Assembly (NCBI GenBank): GCA_963846565.1
Contig: CAWJWL010000003.1
Location: 682,001 to 746,000, forward strand
Source: WHSW01 sp963846565
Lineage (GTDB): Bacteria > Actinomycetota > Thermoleophilia > Solirubrobacterales > 70-9
Length of the DNA stretch: 64,000 nucleotides
Direction: 5' to 3'
The notes under the pieces were generated by a model. The model worked only from the letters and a program-made list of their open reading frames with translations, had not been told where the DNA came from and searched no databases. Positions 16,330 through 25,447 of this stretch are shown here, one piece after another. Each line of letters opens with the position of its first letter. The first letter of the stretch is position 1. Position numbers and translations under genes: made by a program.

Positions 16330-18612
16330 CTAGGGCGCCGGGCGGTTCTCGAACGGCACGTACTCGCGGCAGGGTTCGCCGCGAAGTCCCGGGCACGGCG
16401 GCAGCTCGGTCGGGACCGTGACGCCGGGGACGATCGGCAGCGTCAGCCGCGAGCGCCGCTTGCCGCCGTAGGCGACGTCGACGTCGGCCGTGCCCTTCGG
16501 CCGCGCCTTCGCGAATGCCCAGATCGGCTGATCGCCGCCGACGGCGGAGATCGTCACCCGGATCCGGGAGTCGGCGCGGTAGGCGTGCGCCTGGTAGTAG
16601 AGCGGGATCGTCAGCTTGGTGAAGCGGTTGCGCGGGAGCGGCGCGGTATCGGAGGCGCGCAGGCTCAGCACGGGCTCGAGCGGGGTGCTCTGGCGGCGGT
16701 CGAGCTTGCGCTCCTTCGCGCGCAGCCAGCCGCTCTGGATGAAGGTCTCCTTGCCGTCGGGACGCACCTCGGTCACGGTCGCCTGGAGGTCGACGCTCGG
16801 CGCGCTGGAGCGGACCCACGCGCGCACGTAGCCCGCGCCGATCGCGGTCGTGTCGGCCTTGAGCGGGGGCGAGATGTAGGAGAGGGCCTTGCCCTTCGCG
16901 CTCTGCGCCCACTCATACGGAGGGGTCGCCGTCCAGAGGCCGCCGTCACCGGACCCGGTGTCACCGCTGAAGTTCGTCGGCGGGCGGGCGTCGGCATCCC
17001 AGGTGAAGCGGTCGGCACCCGAGCCCGACGCGGATGCGCTCATCGAGCCATCACCGCCTAGATACCAGCTCTGCCCCTTGGTGCCGGGCACCGGGAACTG
17101 CTCGAACGACTGCTCGAATCCCGGATACGGATGACCCGGCGCGCCGCCGGCGCCGTTGTCGAAAAGGAATCGAACGGAGGGCAGCTGCTCGAATGCCGCG
17201 AGCGCGGCCTCGTAGCTCGGCTGCTGCTGGATCGGGTCGGTCGGCAGCGTGACGCCGCCGATCCCGAAAGCCTCCTCGTAGACGAGGGGCGCGGCGAAGC
17301 GGATCAGGGCCGAGCCGAGCGCCGGCGCCTCGCGCGCCACGTAGATCTTCATGAAGTCGTACCAGCGGTTGAACGTCTCGGGGTCGAGCGAATCGGTGTG
17401 GACGCCGTTCGTGAACGTGAACCACTTGCGGTCGGTGCCGGTCATCCGCGACGCGAGCGTCGGGCAGTGCCCGCCCGTCTGCTCGTCGGTGAACTGGCAG
17501 GCCATGAACGTCGGCGCCTTGATCTCGTCGACGAACGTGATCGGCGCGAGCGGGTCGGCGACCTTCGGCTTGTAGTGATCGTTGGCGCGGATCTTCCTCA
17601 GCAGGTCCACGGCCTCGCCGTGCATCGCCTGGTTGGCGGCACAGGTCTGATCGCCCTCCTGAATCCGCTTCCAGGCCCAGGCCTGGCCGCCGTCCGGCGA
17701 GGCGGGCAGCGCATCGTGGACGCGGTCCTTGGCCCACTCGAGCGCGAAGCCGGTGTTGAGGATCCCGCCCGGATAGAGCGTCGTCTGGGTGCTGTCGAGC
17801 ACCGAGAGCGGCGCGATCGCGGCGAGGCTCGGCGGGTTGGTCTGGGCGGTGAAGAGCTGGCTGATTCCGCCGTATGAGATCCCCATCATCCCGACCTTGC
17901 CGTTCGCGGTCCAGGGCTGGCGGGCGATCGTCTCGACGATGTCGTAGCCGTCCAGGCTCTGGAGAGTCTCGAAGAAGTCGAAGGCGCCGCCCGAGCACCC
18001 GGTGCCGCGCATGTTGACGTTGACGACGGTGAAGCCCATCACGTTCGCGATCAGCGAGATTCCGCTCTCGGGCCCGGCCGGGTCCGCGTAGCCGTAGCCG
18101 GCGTACTCGATCAGCACGGGCCGCGGCGCGTTGGTCGGAAGCTCGGGGATCGGGATCTCCGGGAAGAGGCTCTTCACGTCCGTCGGCGGGTGGACGTTGA
18201 TCGCCAGTTTGGTCCCGTCGCGGGTGGTCAGGTAGCCGTAGCCGTCGGAGGAGATCTCCTGGTCGTAAACGCTCGTGTCCGGCGGAGCCGACCGCGGGGA
18301 GAGCACGGTGACCTTCGGCGATGCGGCGCCGCCCTTCACCGGCTTGACGACGTATCCGCTCCCTGGCTTGACGCGCCGAAAGAGCAGGCCGCCCTGTGCA
18401 TTCGCCGGCTTCGTCGCGACCGTCTTGCCGCTCGGCGAGACGAGCTTCATACGGGCGCCGGGCTTGAGGCCGGTCGCGTAGACCTGCTCGACGCTCCCAC
18501 GTACTTCGACGGTCGTCGCCGCGCTCGCCCCGGCGGCCGCGACGCCGCCGAGCGCGACCAATGTCATCGCACCCGCGAGCACTCCCGCCAACCCCGCCCT
18601 GATCGTGCGCAT
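16330..18612 (-). CDS. Secreted CocE/NonD (X-Pro dipeptidyl-peptidase S15) family hydrolase
   Basis: About 760 residues. From the ATG at 18612 (another ATG is 4 codons upstream) it has a clear signal peptide, MRTIRAGLAGVLAGAMTLVA, ending near ASA. A short beta domain precedes the catalytic domain. The nucleophile is in MMGISYGGISQLF, the His is probably in NGVHTDSLDPET, and the C-terminal jelly-roll domain carries AWVRSSAPSVDLQATVTEV. The family cleaves esters or X-Pro peptides outside the cell. It stands alone and ends tail to tail with the amine oxidase. Confidence 0.87.
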   Translation of the reverse strand: MRTIRAGLAGVLAGAMTLVALGGVAAAGASAATTVEVRGSVEQVYATGLKPGARMKLVSPSGKTVATKPANAQGGLLFRRVKPGSGYVVKPVKGGAASPKVTVLSPRSAPPDTSVYDQEISSDGYGYLTTRDGTKLAINVHPPTDVKSLFPEIPIPELPTNAPRPVLIEYAGYGYADPAGPESGISLIANVMGFTVVNVNMRGTGCSGGAFDFFETLQSLDGYDIVETIARQPWTANGKVGMMGISYGGISQLFTAQTNPPSLAAIAPLSVLDSTQTTLYPGGILNTGFALEWAKDRVHDALPASPDGGQAWAWKRIQEGDQTCAANQAMHGEAVDLLRKIRANDHYKPKVADPLAPITFVDEIKAPTFMACQFTDEQTGGHCPTLASRMTGTDRKWFTFTNGVHTDSLDPETFNRWYDFMKIYVAREAPALGSALIRFAAPLVYEEAFGIGGVTLPTDPIQQQPSYEAALAAFEQLPSVRFLFDNGAGGAPGHPYPGFEQSFEQFPVPGTKGQSWYLGGDGSMSASASGSGADRFTWDADARPPTNFSGDTGSGDGGLWTATPPYEWAQSAKGKALSYISPPLKADTTAIGAGYVRAWVRSSAPSVDLQATVTEVRPDGKETFIQSGWLRAKERKLDRRQSTPLEPVLSLRASDTAPLPRNRFTKLTIPLYYQAHAYRADSRIRVTISAVGGDQPIWAFAKARPKGTADVDVAYGGKRRSRLTLPIVPGVTVPTELPPCPGLRGEPCREYVPFENRPAP

Positions 18613-18667
18613 GGGCGGAAGCATCGCACGCCGGGTGCGCGCAAGTCCACCCCGAACCGTCGTCCGG

Positions 18668-19216
18668 TCAGCTCTGCTGCGGCCGGTAGGTGAGCGCGAC
18701 GACGCCGGAGCCGAAGGTCCGGTTGTCGACCAGCTCCAGCTTCGACGAGGTCCCGGCGCGGAAGAGCTGGTCGCTCGGCTCGCCGATGCCGACCAGCACG
18801 GGATGGATCCAGAGGCAGAGCTCGTCGAGGAGATCGTTCTCGAGCAACGCCTCGGCGACGGGGCCGACGCCCCACATGAGGATGTCGCCGCCCGGCTCCT
18901 GCTTGAGCTTCGTGACCGTCTCGACGAGGTCGCCCTCGATCACGGTGGTGTTGTTCCACTCCGCCTCGTCCATGGTGGTCGAGGCGACGTACTTCTTCAT
19001 CGAGTTGATCTTGTCGGCGAAGTCGCCGTCGCGGTCCGGCCACACGGCCGCGTGGCCCTCATAGCTCTTCCGGCCCATGAGCAGCGCGTCGCTCGCCTCG
19101 AGCTGCTCCGCGACGAGCGCGTTGGCGTCGTCGTCGATGTAGTCGAAGTGCCACTTCTCCAGATGCTCGATGACGCCGTCGAGGCTGACGTAGGTGGTGT
19201 TGGTGATGCGTCGCAT
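18668..19216 (-). CDS. Dihydrofolate-reductase-like (RibD C-terminal domain) protein
   Basis: 182 residues from ATG 19216; a TTG nine codons earlier is also possible. It opens MRRITNTTYVSLDGVIEHL, then SDALLMGRKSYEG, MKKYVAST, ILMWGVGPVAEALLE and PVLVGIGEPSDQLF. These are the motifs of the YyaP/YwjB group of NADPH-binding, DHFR-fold proteins. The substrate is unknown. A second member of the same family sits at 28705-29319, sharing the VASST...W..TTV layout, but the two are clearly diverged. Confidence 0.85.
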   Translation of the reverse strand: MRRITNTTYVSLDGVIEHLEKWHFDYIDDDANALVAEQLEASDALLMGRKSYEGHAAVWPDRDGDFADKINSMKKYVASTTMDEAEWNNTTVIEGDLVETVTKLKQEPGGDILMWGVGPVAEALLENDLLDELCLWIHPVLVGIGEPSDQLFRAGTSSKLELVDNRTFGSGVVALTYRPQQS

Positions 19217-19342
19217 CAGATCGCTACGAGCTTCCGCATTCAAAGGCTCCGTGGTTGGGTGTCGGGTGCTGAGAATCTACGGGCCGCCGGGTGGCGCCGA
19301 CAAACGGTTGCACGATCTCTGAAGCGTTCCGAGAGGCCGGGC

Positions 19343-20236
19343 TCACGGACCCGCCGCGCCGGCACGATGGCGGACCGCGAGGACCGAGCGCAGCTTCGGC
19401 GCGAAGGCGTCCGGGTCGCCGGCCCAGCCGAACTCGCCGCCCAGAAAGCCGCCATGGTGAGAGGGAAAGACGACCGGCTCGGTCCCGAGGCGCTCTGCGA
19501 CCGCGACTGCGCCGCGGTGGGCCATCTCGCCCTCGGACTCGGCGCCCACCCCGATCACGATGCGGGTCGGTGCGCCCCGCAACGCGTCGAAGTCGTACTC
19601 GTAGTGCGTCGTGGCGATGATGTTCGGCCCGAGCATCGGATCGTCGCGCTCACCGCTGTCGTCGGTGGGCAGGCCGAACGCGGCCGGGTCCACGGGCTGG
19701 TCGGCCAACCCGGGTGGGACCGGGCCCTTGTGCATGGTCACCGCCATGAACTTCGCCATCGCCGGCCCGAAGCCCTCGCGCATGTAGGTCTCGTGGATGG
19801 CGACGACGGCCGCCGATGCCTGCTCGTGATCGGGAAGGAGTGATGCCGCGGGAGGTTCGTGCGCGACCAGCGTGCGCACCTGTTCCGGATGCTTGGCGAC
19901 GAGCGCGAGCGCGTTGACCGCCCCGCCACTTGAGGCGAACAGGTCCACCGGCTCGGTTCCCAGCGCGGAGATCAACGCGTGGAGGTGTGCGGCGCGATCG
20001 TCCGGCGTCGACTCCCCGGCCAGGGTCTCCGACTCGCTGCGGCCGACCCCGGCCGGATCGTAGGTAACGACCGTCCGCTCGCGGAAGTGCTCGGCAAGGC
20101 TGTCGAAGCCGCTCGCGGCCATCGGATACCCGATCATCACGAGCGCCGGGTCGGCGCTCTCGGCTTCGGCGGCGCGCACGTCGTATCGCACGCAGGCTCC
20201 GGGGAGGTCCAGGGTCAGGGTCTTCGGCTCGGTCAT
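19343..20236 (-). CDS. Alpha/beta hydrolase
   Basis: 297 residues from ATG 20236, which is preceded by AAAGGA. The core includes PALVMIGYPMAASGFDSLAE, TVVTYDPAGVGRSES and the nucleophile elbow VDLFASSGGAVNALAL (Ser near residue 104). The His is probably in FPSHHGGFLGGEFG. The C-terminal motif HHGGF...P..FA is shared with a common actinobacterial hydrolase group, usually annotated only as alpha/beta hydrolase. It lies 50 bp downstream of the DHA2 exporter gene on the same strand and could share its transcript. Confidence 0.83.
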   Translation of the reverse strand: MTEPKTLTLDLPGACVRYDVRAAEAESADPALVMIGYPMAASGFDSLAEHFRERTVVTYDPAGVGRSESETLAGESTPDDRAAHLHALISALGTEPVDLFASSGGAVNALALVAKHPEQVRTLVAHEPPAASLLPDHEQASAAVVAIHETYMREGFGPAMAKFMAVTMHKGPVPPGLADQPVDPAAFGLPTDDSGERDDPMLGPNIIATTHYEYDFDALRGAPTRIVIGVGAESEGEMAHRGAVAVAERLGTEPVVFPSHHGGFLGGEFGWAGDPDAFAPKLRSVLAVRHRAGAAGP

Positions 20237-20286
20237 CGGCGGTCCTTTCTGGGTTGACCTCCTACTGACCGGCGGGGGGCATCGAA

Positions 20287-21945
20287 CTAATCGGTCTGCG
20301 GGGGATCGACACCGGTCGGGGAGTCGGTGCTGGTTTTGCGAGCGTCTTCGCCTTCCGTCAGTGCGGCGGTCGGCAGGCGCCGCGTGAACCACAGCGACAG
20401 CAGGGCGGCGAGCGCGATCGCGCCGAGCGCCAGTCGCAACGCCTGAAGCTGAGCATCGCCGTAGTCCGAGGCGACGGCGCTCGCCTGATCCGGCGTCAGC
20501 CCGCCCTCGACGGCGGCCTGCTCGACATCGGCGACGGGGACGATGTCGATTCCCTCCGCGGCATTGGCGGCGATCGTCGCGCGCGCCGCCTCCGGGACAT
20601 CCGGGTTGTCGGTGATCCGCTCGCTGAAACCCGTCGCCAGTGATGCCAACAGCACGGCGCCGATGATCGCCGTGCCGAGCGAGGACCCGAGGTTCTGGGC
20701 GGTGCCCTGAAGTCCGCCTCCCTCGCTCGTCTTCTCGGGTGCTACCGAGGACATGATCACGTTGCCCAGCTGCGAGGCGAGCAGCCCGGCGCCGGCTCCG
20801 ATCATGGCCAGAGCAAGCTTGAAGCCGGTGTCGTTGAGCTCCACGTCGAGTGTCGCCAGCATCACGAACGCGCCGATGCTGACCGCGACGAGCCCGAGCT
20901 GAGCCACGGTGCGCGGCGAGCGCCGCGCCGCCATTCGCGGTCCCAGCATCGCGAAGACGAGCATCGCCACCGAAAGCGGCAGAAGCCGCTTGCCGGTCTC
21001 GAACGCGTCGAGGCCGAGCACGACCTGGAGATAGACCGGGATGACGAAGAACGAGCCCATGAGGACGAGCTGCTGCCCGAGCAGCGACGCGAGCCCCGCG
21101 CGGAGCTCGGCGACCCGAAGCATCGTGATGTCCAGCAACTGGTCGAGCCCGAGGCGAGCGCGCCTCGACTCCCAGGACGCGAACGCGGCGAGCAGCCCGA
21201 GCCCGCATACCACCAGGAAGGGCACCGGGGAGAAGCCGAGCGGCGTGATCTCGGTGCCGCTGATCGTCGGGGGCGTGCGCGGTTCGACGAATCCCCAGAC
21301 GCTGCTTCGCAGGATCGCGAAGACGATCAGCCCGAGGCCGATCGCCGAGAGCGCCACGCCGACGCCGTCGAGCTGCGGCCGCCGATCGGGGGTGGGAGCG
21401 CGCGCGAGGTGCCCGCGCATGAGCAGGATCAGCACGACGACGACCGTCTCCGCGGCGAAGACGTAACGCCAGCTGAGCTCGGTCGTCACCCATCCGCCGA
21501 TGAGCGGGCCCGCCGCGATCGCGACGGCGGAGACAGCGCCGATCAGCGCGTAGGCGATCGCTCGCTCGCGGCCCTCATACGTCGCGGCCGTGAGCGCCGC
21601 GATCGCGGGAATCACGAGGACCGCGCCGAGGCCCTCGACGCCGGACCATCCGACCAGGAGCACCGCGAGGTTGGGGCTGAGGGAGGTGGTCAGGGAGCCC
21701 ACGCCGTAGATCGCCAGGCCGATCGCGAAGGCGCGATTGCGTCCCAGGATGTCGCCGAGCTTCGCCCCGAGCAGCATGAACGCGGCCATCACGAGCGTGT
21801 ACATCGTGATCGCGGTCTGGACGCCCTGGATGGTGGTGTCGAGGTCGACGACGATCTGCGAGATCGCCACGTTCATGACGCTCGAGTCGAGGACCATGAT
21901 GAACTGCGCCGACGCCAGGATCAGCATCGGAATCCACTTGCGCAC
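20287..21945 (-). CDS. MFS transporter, DHA2 (EmrB/QacA) drug-exporter family
   Basis: 552 residues with about 14 predicted membrane segments. The conserved features are LDSSVMNVAISQI (motif D1) in helix 1, LGAKLGDILGRNRAF (motif A) between helices 2 and 3, and AIAAGPLIGGWVT (motif C). A long extracytoplasmic stretch with PEAARATIAANAAEGIDIV lies before the last helix, as in many DHA2 members. It is a proton-driven exporter of drugs or amphipathic compounds. It starts at GTG and lies 14 bp downstream of the SHOCT membrane protein on the same strand. Confidence 0.9.
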   Translation of the reverse strand: MRKWIPMLILASAQFIMVLDSSVMNVAISQIVVDLDTTIQGVQTAITMYTLVMAAFMLLGAKLGDILGRNRAFAIGLAIYGVGSLTTSLSPNLAVLLVGWSGVEGLGAVLVIPAIAALTAATYEGRERAIAYALIGAVSAVAIAAGPLIGGWVTTELSWRYVFAAETVVVVLILLMRGHLARAPTPDRRPQLDGVGVALSAIGLGLIVFAILRSSVWGFVEPRTPPTISGTEITPLGFSPVPFLVVCGLGLLAAFASWESRRARLGLDQLLDITMLRVAELRAGLASLLGQQLVLMGSFFVIPVYLQVVLGLDAFETGKRLLPLSVAMLVFAMLGPRMAARRSPRTVAQLGLVAVSIGAFVMLATLDVELNDTGFKLALAMIGAGAGLLASQLGNVIMSSVAPEKTSEGGGLQGTAQNLGSSLGTAIIGAVLLASLATGFSERITDNPDVPEAARATIAANAAEGIDIVPVADVEQAAVEGGLTPDQASAVASDYGDAQLQALRLALGAIALAALLSLWFTRRLPTAALTEGEDARKTSTDSPTGVDPPQTD

Positions 21946-21959
21946 GGCCCAGCGTCCGA

Positions 21960-23300
21960 TCAGGAAGCGAGGATCCGGGCCTTCTCGGCCGCGAACTCCC
22001 CGTCGGTGAGGGCCCCGGAGGCGCGGAGCCCGGCCAACCGCTCGACCTCGGCGATCGTCGGGTCACCGCCGATCGCCACGGCGGGTGCCCCGGCGGTGGC
22101 GACGCGGCCTTCACGCCCTTCGCGCATCCGCTCGGCGATCCCTTGCGCCACGCCGGCCGGCGAGCCGGTCGTGACGTGGTCGGGAAACTCGCGGATGACC
22201 TGGCGGCGCAACATCTCGGTCCCGAGCGCCGCCAGGACAATCAAGATGAGCGACGGGACCAGCCGATGCGTGGCGATGACCGGGTCCCACCAGAAGAGCA
22301 GCAGTAGCAGCGCCGCGAGCCCGCCGTAGGCGTAAGCCGGCTGGCGCAGGTAGGGCGTGACCCGGTGTCGGATCGAGGTCGCCCAGTGGGTCGGGCCCGC
22401 CAGCCACGCGGCGAGCACGAGCACGATCCCGTAGAGGACGATCGACTGGCCCGTCTCGAGGATCAGCGAGCTCCCGATGTCATACACGGAGCCGACCGCC
22501 GCATCTGAGGATGCGACCTCGCTCAGCGAGCTGACGACGAGGTTGCCCGCCGCGCCACGGGCGAAGAGGACGACGATGCCGACGAAGATGAAGGAGAACC
22601 CGACGGCGCGCAGGGTCTGGCGGCGGCGAGCGCCGGCGAGGGCGATCGCGGCCGCGTAGAGCAGCAGGACGAGCGCGGTGAGCACGTAGCCGACCTTCTC
22701 CAGGAGGCTGAGGCCCTTCTGGGCGGCGTCGAGCTCGCTCGACTTCATCACCTCGATCGAGCTGGCCTCCGCCGGCAGCTTGGCGGCCACGTCCGGCAGC
22801 CCGAGTTGCGCGGTCACCGACTCGAGCACGGATTTGAGGTCGAGCGTCACGACTCCGCCGGTGGTCGCGACGAACTCGCCCTCGTCGTCGATCAGGGCGA
22901 TCAGCTTGCTCTGCGCCGCCGCGCTCGCGTCGACGAAGAGTTGTTGGACCTTGGGTTCGGCGAGTGCCCTTTCGACGACGTTGTCGGCACCGCTGCGAAG
23001 CGCTCCGGCAACCGGGCCGGCCAGCGGCGCCACCTGCGGGGGAAGCTGGTTGGCGAGCTCGGCCTCGACGTCGACGTTGTCGAAGATCGCTGAGACGATG
23101 AAGGTGTTGAGCGCGGACTGGATCTCGGCGTCTTGGATCAGCTCCTCGCTGGTCGTCGTCCAGGTCTCGGTCTCGAGCAGCTGGCGCTTCGCCCAGAGGG
23201 CGAAGACGGAGATGATCGCGACGATCGTCGCCAGGGCGATGATGATCATCGGCAGCGCCCGACGGCCGGCCTTCTCCTCACTCGCGTCCCCCGGGCTCAC
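21960..23300 (-). CDS. Multi-pass membrane protein with C-terminal SHOCT domain
   Basis: 446 residues. One N-terminal membrane helix (LPMIIIALATIVAIISVFAL) is followed by an outside domain of about 180 residues with no recognised motif. After that come roughly five helices (for example GYVLTALVLLLYAAAIALAG and LAALLLLLFWWDPVIA), and finally a SHOCT tail ERLAGLRASGALTDGEFAAE. SHOCT tails are short helical pairs attached to many membrane proteins and may mediate oligomerisation. It begins at GTG and shares a 63-bp divergent gap with the DUF6325 gene. The function is unknown. Confidence 0.8.
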   Translation of the reverse strand: MSPGDASEEKAGRRALPMIIIALATIVAIISVFALWAKRQLLETETWTTTSEELIQDAEIQSALNTFIVSAIFDNVDVEAELANQLPPQVAPLAGPVAGALRSGADNVVERALAEPKVQQLFVDASAAAQSKLIALIDDEGEFVATTGGVVTLDLKSVLESVTAQLGLPDVAAKLPAEASSIEVMKSSELDAAQKGLSLLEKVGYVLTALVLLLYAAAIALAGARRRQTLRAVGFSFIFVGIVVLFARGAAGNLVVSSLSEVASSDAAVGSVYDIGSSLILETGQSIVLYGIVLVLAAWLAGPTHWATSIRHRVTPYLRQPAYAYGGLAALLLLLFWWDPVIATHRLVPSLILIVLAALGTEMLRRQVIREFPDHVTTGSPAGVAQGIAERMREGREGRVATAGAPAVAIGGDPTIAEVERLAGLRASGALTDGEFAAEKARILAS

Positions 23301-23363
23301 CTCCCCACCCTATCGGCCGCAAGGTAGGCTGGGCTGGAATGGATTCAAAAGGAGGGAGCGAGC

Positions 23364-23816
23364 GTGAGCGAGGACGAGCTTGACGAGCTGGGGCCGATCG
23401 ACTACCTGGTGGTGGAGTGGCCCGGCCGCCAGCCGACCGGCGAGGCAGCGCCACTTCTGGTCGACCTCGTCGACCGCGGCCTGATCCGCATCCTCGACAT
23501 CGCCTTTCTGGCCAAGGGCGAGGACGGCTCGGTGACGACGCTCGAGCTCTCGGCTCTGGCCGAGCAGTCCGAGTCGCTGAACGAGCTCGCCGGAGCGTCC
23601 TCGGGACTGCTCTCCGACGAAGACGCCGAGGAAGCGGCGTCGGCGCTCGAGCCGGGGACCACCGCCGCAATTCTCGTCTACGAGAATCGATGGGCGGCAC
23701 CTTTCGCCGCGGCGCTTCGCCGCTCGGGCGCTCAGCTGGTCGCAAACGGCCGCATTCCGGTCCAGGGCATCCTCGCCGCGCTTGACGCGGCCGAGGCATC
23801 CGAACCGACGAACTGA
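23364..23816 (+). CDS. DUF6325 family protein
   Basis: 150 residues, acidic and soluble. It opens ELGPIDYLVVEWPGRQPTGE and contains GLIRILDIAFLAKGEDGSV and AAILVYENRWAAPFAAALRR, the layout of DUF6325/DUF1269-like proteins. These are usually encoded next to a small SHOCT gene, as here (19 bp downstream). The GTG start has a very strong ribosome site (GGAGGGAG). The biochemical role is unknown; relatives are often stress-associated, which I cannot test from sequence. Confidence 0.8.
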   Translation: MSEDELDELGPIDYLVVEWPGRQPTGEAAPLLVDLVDRGLIRILDIAFLAKGEDGSVTTLELSALAEQSESLNELAGASSGLLSDEDAEEAASALEPGTTAAILVYENRWAAPFAAALRRSGAQLVANGRIPVQGILAALDAAEASEPTN

Positions 23817-23834
23817 CCAAGGAAGGAAGAGCAC

Positions 23835-24098
23835 ATGCCAGGATTGCTTCGAGGCGTAGCCAGAGTGGCGGTCGTCTCCGGAACCGCAACCGCGGTCAGC
23901 AACCGCGTCTCCCGTCGCCAGGGTGAGCGCTGGGCCCAGCAGGCGCAGCAGCAGGCTCCCGTCTACCAGGAGCCCCCGCCCCAAGCCGCGCCGGCCGCCG
24001 ATCCGATGGAGCAGCTGGCGAAGCTCGGGGAGCTTCGCGAGAAGGGTCTGCTCACGGACGAGGAGTTCGCCGCTCAGAAGGCGAAGCTGCTCGGCTAG
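23835..24098 (+). CDS. Small SHOCT-domain protein
   Basis: 87 residues. The basic, weakly hydrophobic N-terminus (LLRGVARVAVVSGTATAVSN) is followed by a Gln/Pro-rich linker and a C-terminal SHOCT domain, QLAKLGELREKGLLTDEEFA. It has a ribosome site GGAAGGAAG and follows DUF6325 in one operon. The two proteins probably act together. Confidence 0.85.
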   Translation: MPGLLRGVARVAVVSGTATAVSNRVSRRQGERWAQQAQQQAPVYQEPPPQAAPAADPMEQLAKLGELREKGLLTDEEFAAQKAKLLG

Positions 24099-24105
24099 TG
24101 CCCCG

Positions 24106-24888
24106 ATGACCGACCCCGCAGCGGCAGCGCCGCGGCCCTCCGACGCTCAGCTGCAGGAGATGATCGGCCTCCTGCGCGACGCCGACACCACCGAGCTCAA
24201 GCTGACCGTGCCCGACGAGGGGCAGAAGGGGTGGCGCTCCACGGTGTCCGCGCTCGGCATGGACCCGATGGATGCCTTCATGCGCCAGGTGTTCTTCTTC
24301 GACACTCCGGATCTCGATCTCGACAACGCCGGCGTCGTCGTCCGCGCTCGCCGCACGCAGGGCAAGCCCGACGACTCAGTCGTCAAGCTGCGGCCAGTCG
24401 TTCCCTCCGAGCTGTCGGATGAGGTCCGCGCCCACAAGAGCTTCGGAGTCGAGGTCGACGCGCTTCCGGGCGGCTACGTGTGCTCCGGATCGTTCAAGGG
24501 CGAGCTCGGCGACGGCGTGGTCAAGCCGGTCATCACCGAGGGCGGGAAGATCTCGGATCTCTTCAAGAAGCACCAGCGGTCGTTTTACGCCGAGCACGCA
24601 CCCGAGGGGATCGCCCTCGACGACCTTTCGGTCCTCGGCCCGGTGCTCGTGCTGAAGCTCAAGTTCTCGCCCGAGGGCTACGACCGCCGCCTGGTCGCCG
24701 AGCTCTGGCTCTATCCGGACGGTTCACGCATCCTCGAGCTGTCGACGAAATGCGGCACGGACGAGGCCTTCCAGGTCGCCGCCGAGACACGAGCGTTTCT
24801 CGCCGAGCAGGGAGTGGACCTGTTCGGCGAGCAGCAGACGAAGACGCGCACGGCGCTCGAGTACTTCGCGGGACTGCCCGCCGAGTAG
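24106..24888 (+). CDS. CYTH-like domain protein
   Basis: 260 residues from ATG 24106, 7 bp after the SHOCT stop. The N-terminal element TELKLTVPDE resembles the ExExK strand of CYTH proteins (adenylate cyclase CyaB / thiamine triphosphatase fold). It is followed by QVFFFDTPDLDLDNAGVVVR and DSVVKLRPV, the paired basic strands that bind triphosphates. The later LKLKFSPEGYDRRLVAELW would be the return strands. CYTH enzymes act on organic or inorganic triphosphates. The assignment rests on motif order, not on a search. Confidence 0.7.
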   Translation: MTDPAAAAPRPSDAQLQEMIGLLRDADTTELKLTVPDEGQKGWRSTVSALGMDPMDAFMRQVFFFDTPDLDLDNAGVVVRARRTQGKPDDSVVKLRPVVPSELSDEVRAHKSFGVEVDALPGGYVCSGSFKGELGDGVVKPVITEGGKISDLFKKHQRSFYAEHAPEGIALDDLSVLGPVLVLKLKFSPEGYDRRLVAELWLYPDGSRILELSTKCGTDEAFQVAAETRAFLAEQGVDLFGEQQTKTRTALEYFAGLPAE

Positions 24889-24900
24889 CCGGCGGCCTGG

Positions 24901-25293
24901 TCAGGCGACCGCCTTGGCCTTGATCGCGTCGAACTCGGCCTGCGTGATCGCACCCGAGTCGAGCAGCTCCTTGGCCTTGGCGATCTCGGTCGCCGCGCCG
25001 CCCGCGGCGTCGCGTACGTAGTCGTCGAAGGCGGCCTGCTGGGCCTGTGCCTGGGCGATCGCGCGCTCGCGCATCCCGTCGTGCTGGGCGATCAGATAGA
25101 CGAGCACGCCGAGGAACGGAAGCACGATGATGAACACGACCCAGAGAGCCTTGCTCCCGCCGCCGATGTCGTGGCGACGAAAGATGTCCATGAAGCAGGT
25201 GATCGCGATCCAGATCCACGCCAACCAGGCGAAGAAGAGGATCATGGTGCCCAGGACCTCCAGGAACGGCAGGTCGGCTGCGGCTAGCGGCAT
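24901..25293 (-). CDS. Membrane protein with PLDc_N and SHOCT domains
   Basis: 130 residues. Two helices (GTMILFFAWLAWIWIAITCF and ALWVVFIIVLPFLGVLVYLI) flank FMDIFRRHDIGG, the hallmark of the PLDc_N domain. A C-terminal SHOCT module (AKAKELLDSGAITQAEFDAI) follows. Proteins of this build are very common in actinobacteria, and their function is not established. It ends 12 bp from the CYTH-like gene, tail to tail. Confidence 0.87.
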   Translation of the reverse strand: MPLAAADLPFLEVLGTMILFFAWLAWIWIAITCFMDIFRRHDIGGGSKALWVVFIIVLPFLGVLVYLIAQHDGMRERAIAQAQAQQAAFDDYVRDAAGGAATEIAKAKELLDSGAITQAEFDAIKAKAVA

Positions 25294-25447
25294 CGGGTCT
25301 CCTTAGTGAGTCCGGCCCCGCCGTCAGGCGGCGCGGTCTTTGGTCGCCATTCGTGGCTGATCGGATCGCGGTGGACTCCCCCCGCTCACCCGTTCACTGT
25401 AACGGCCGCAACGTAGCCGAGCCCGATCCATCGAATAGGTTGGCCGC

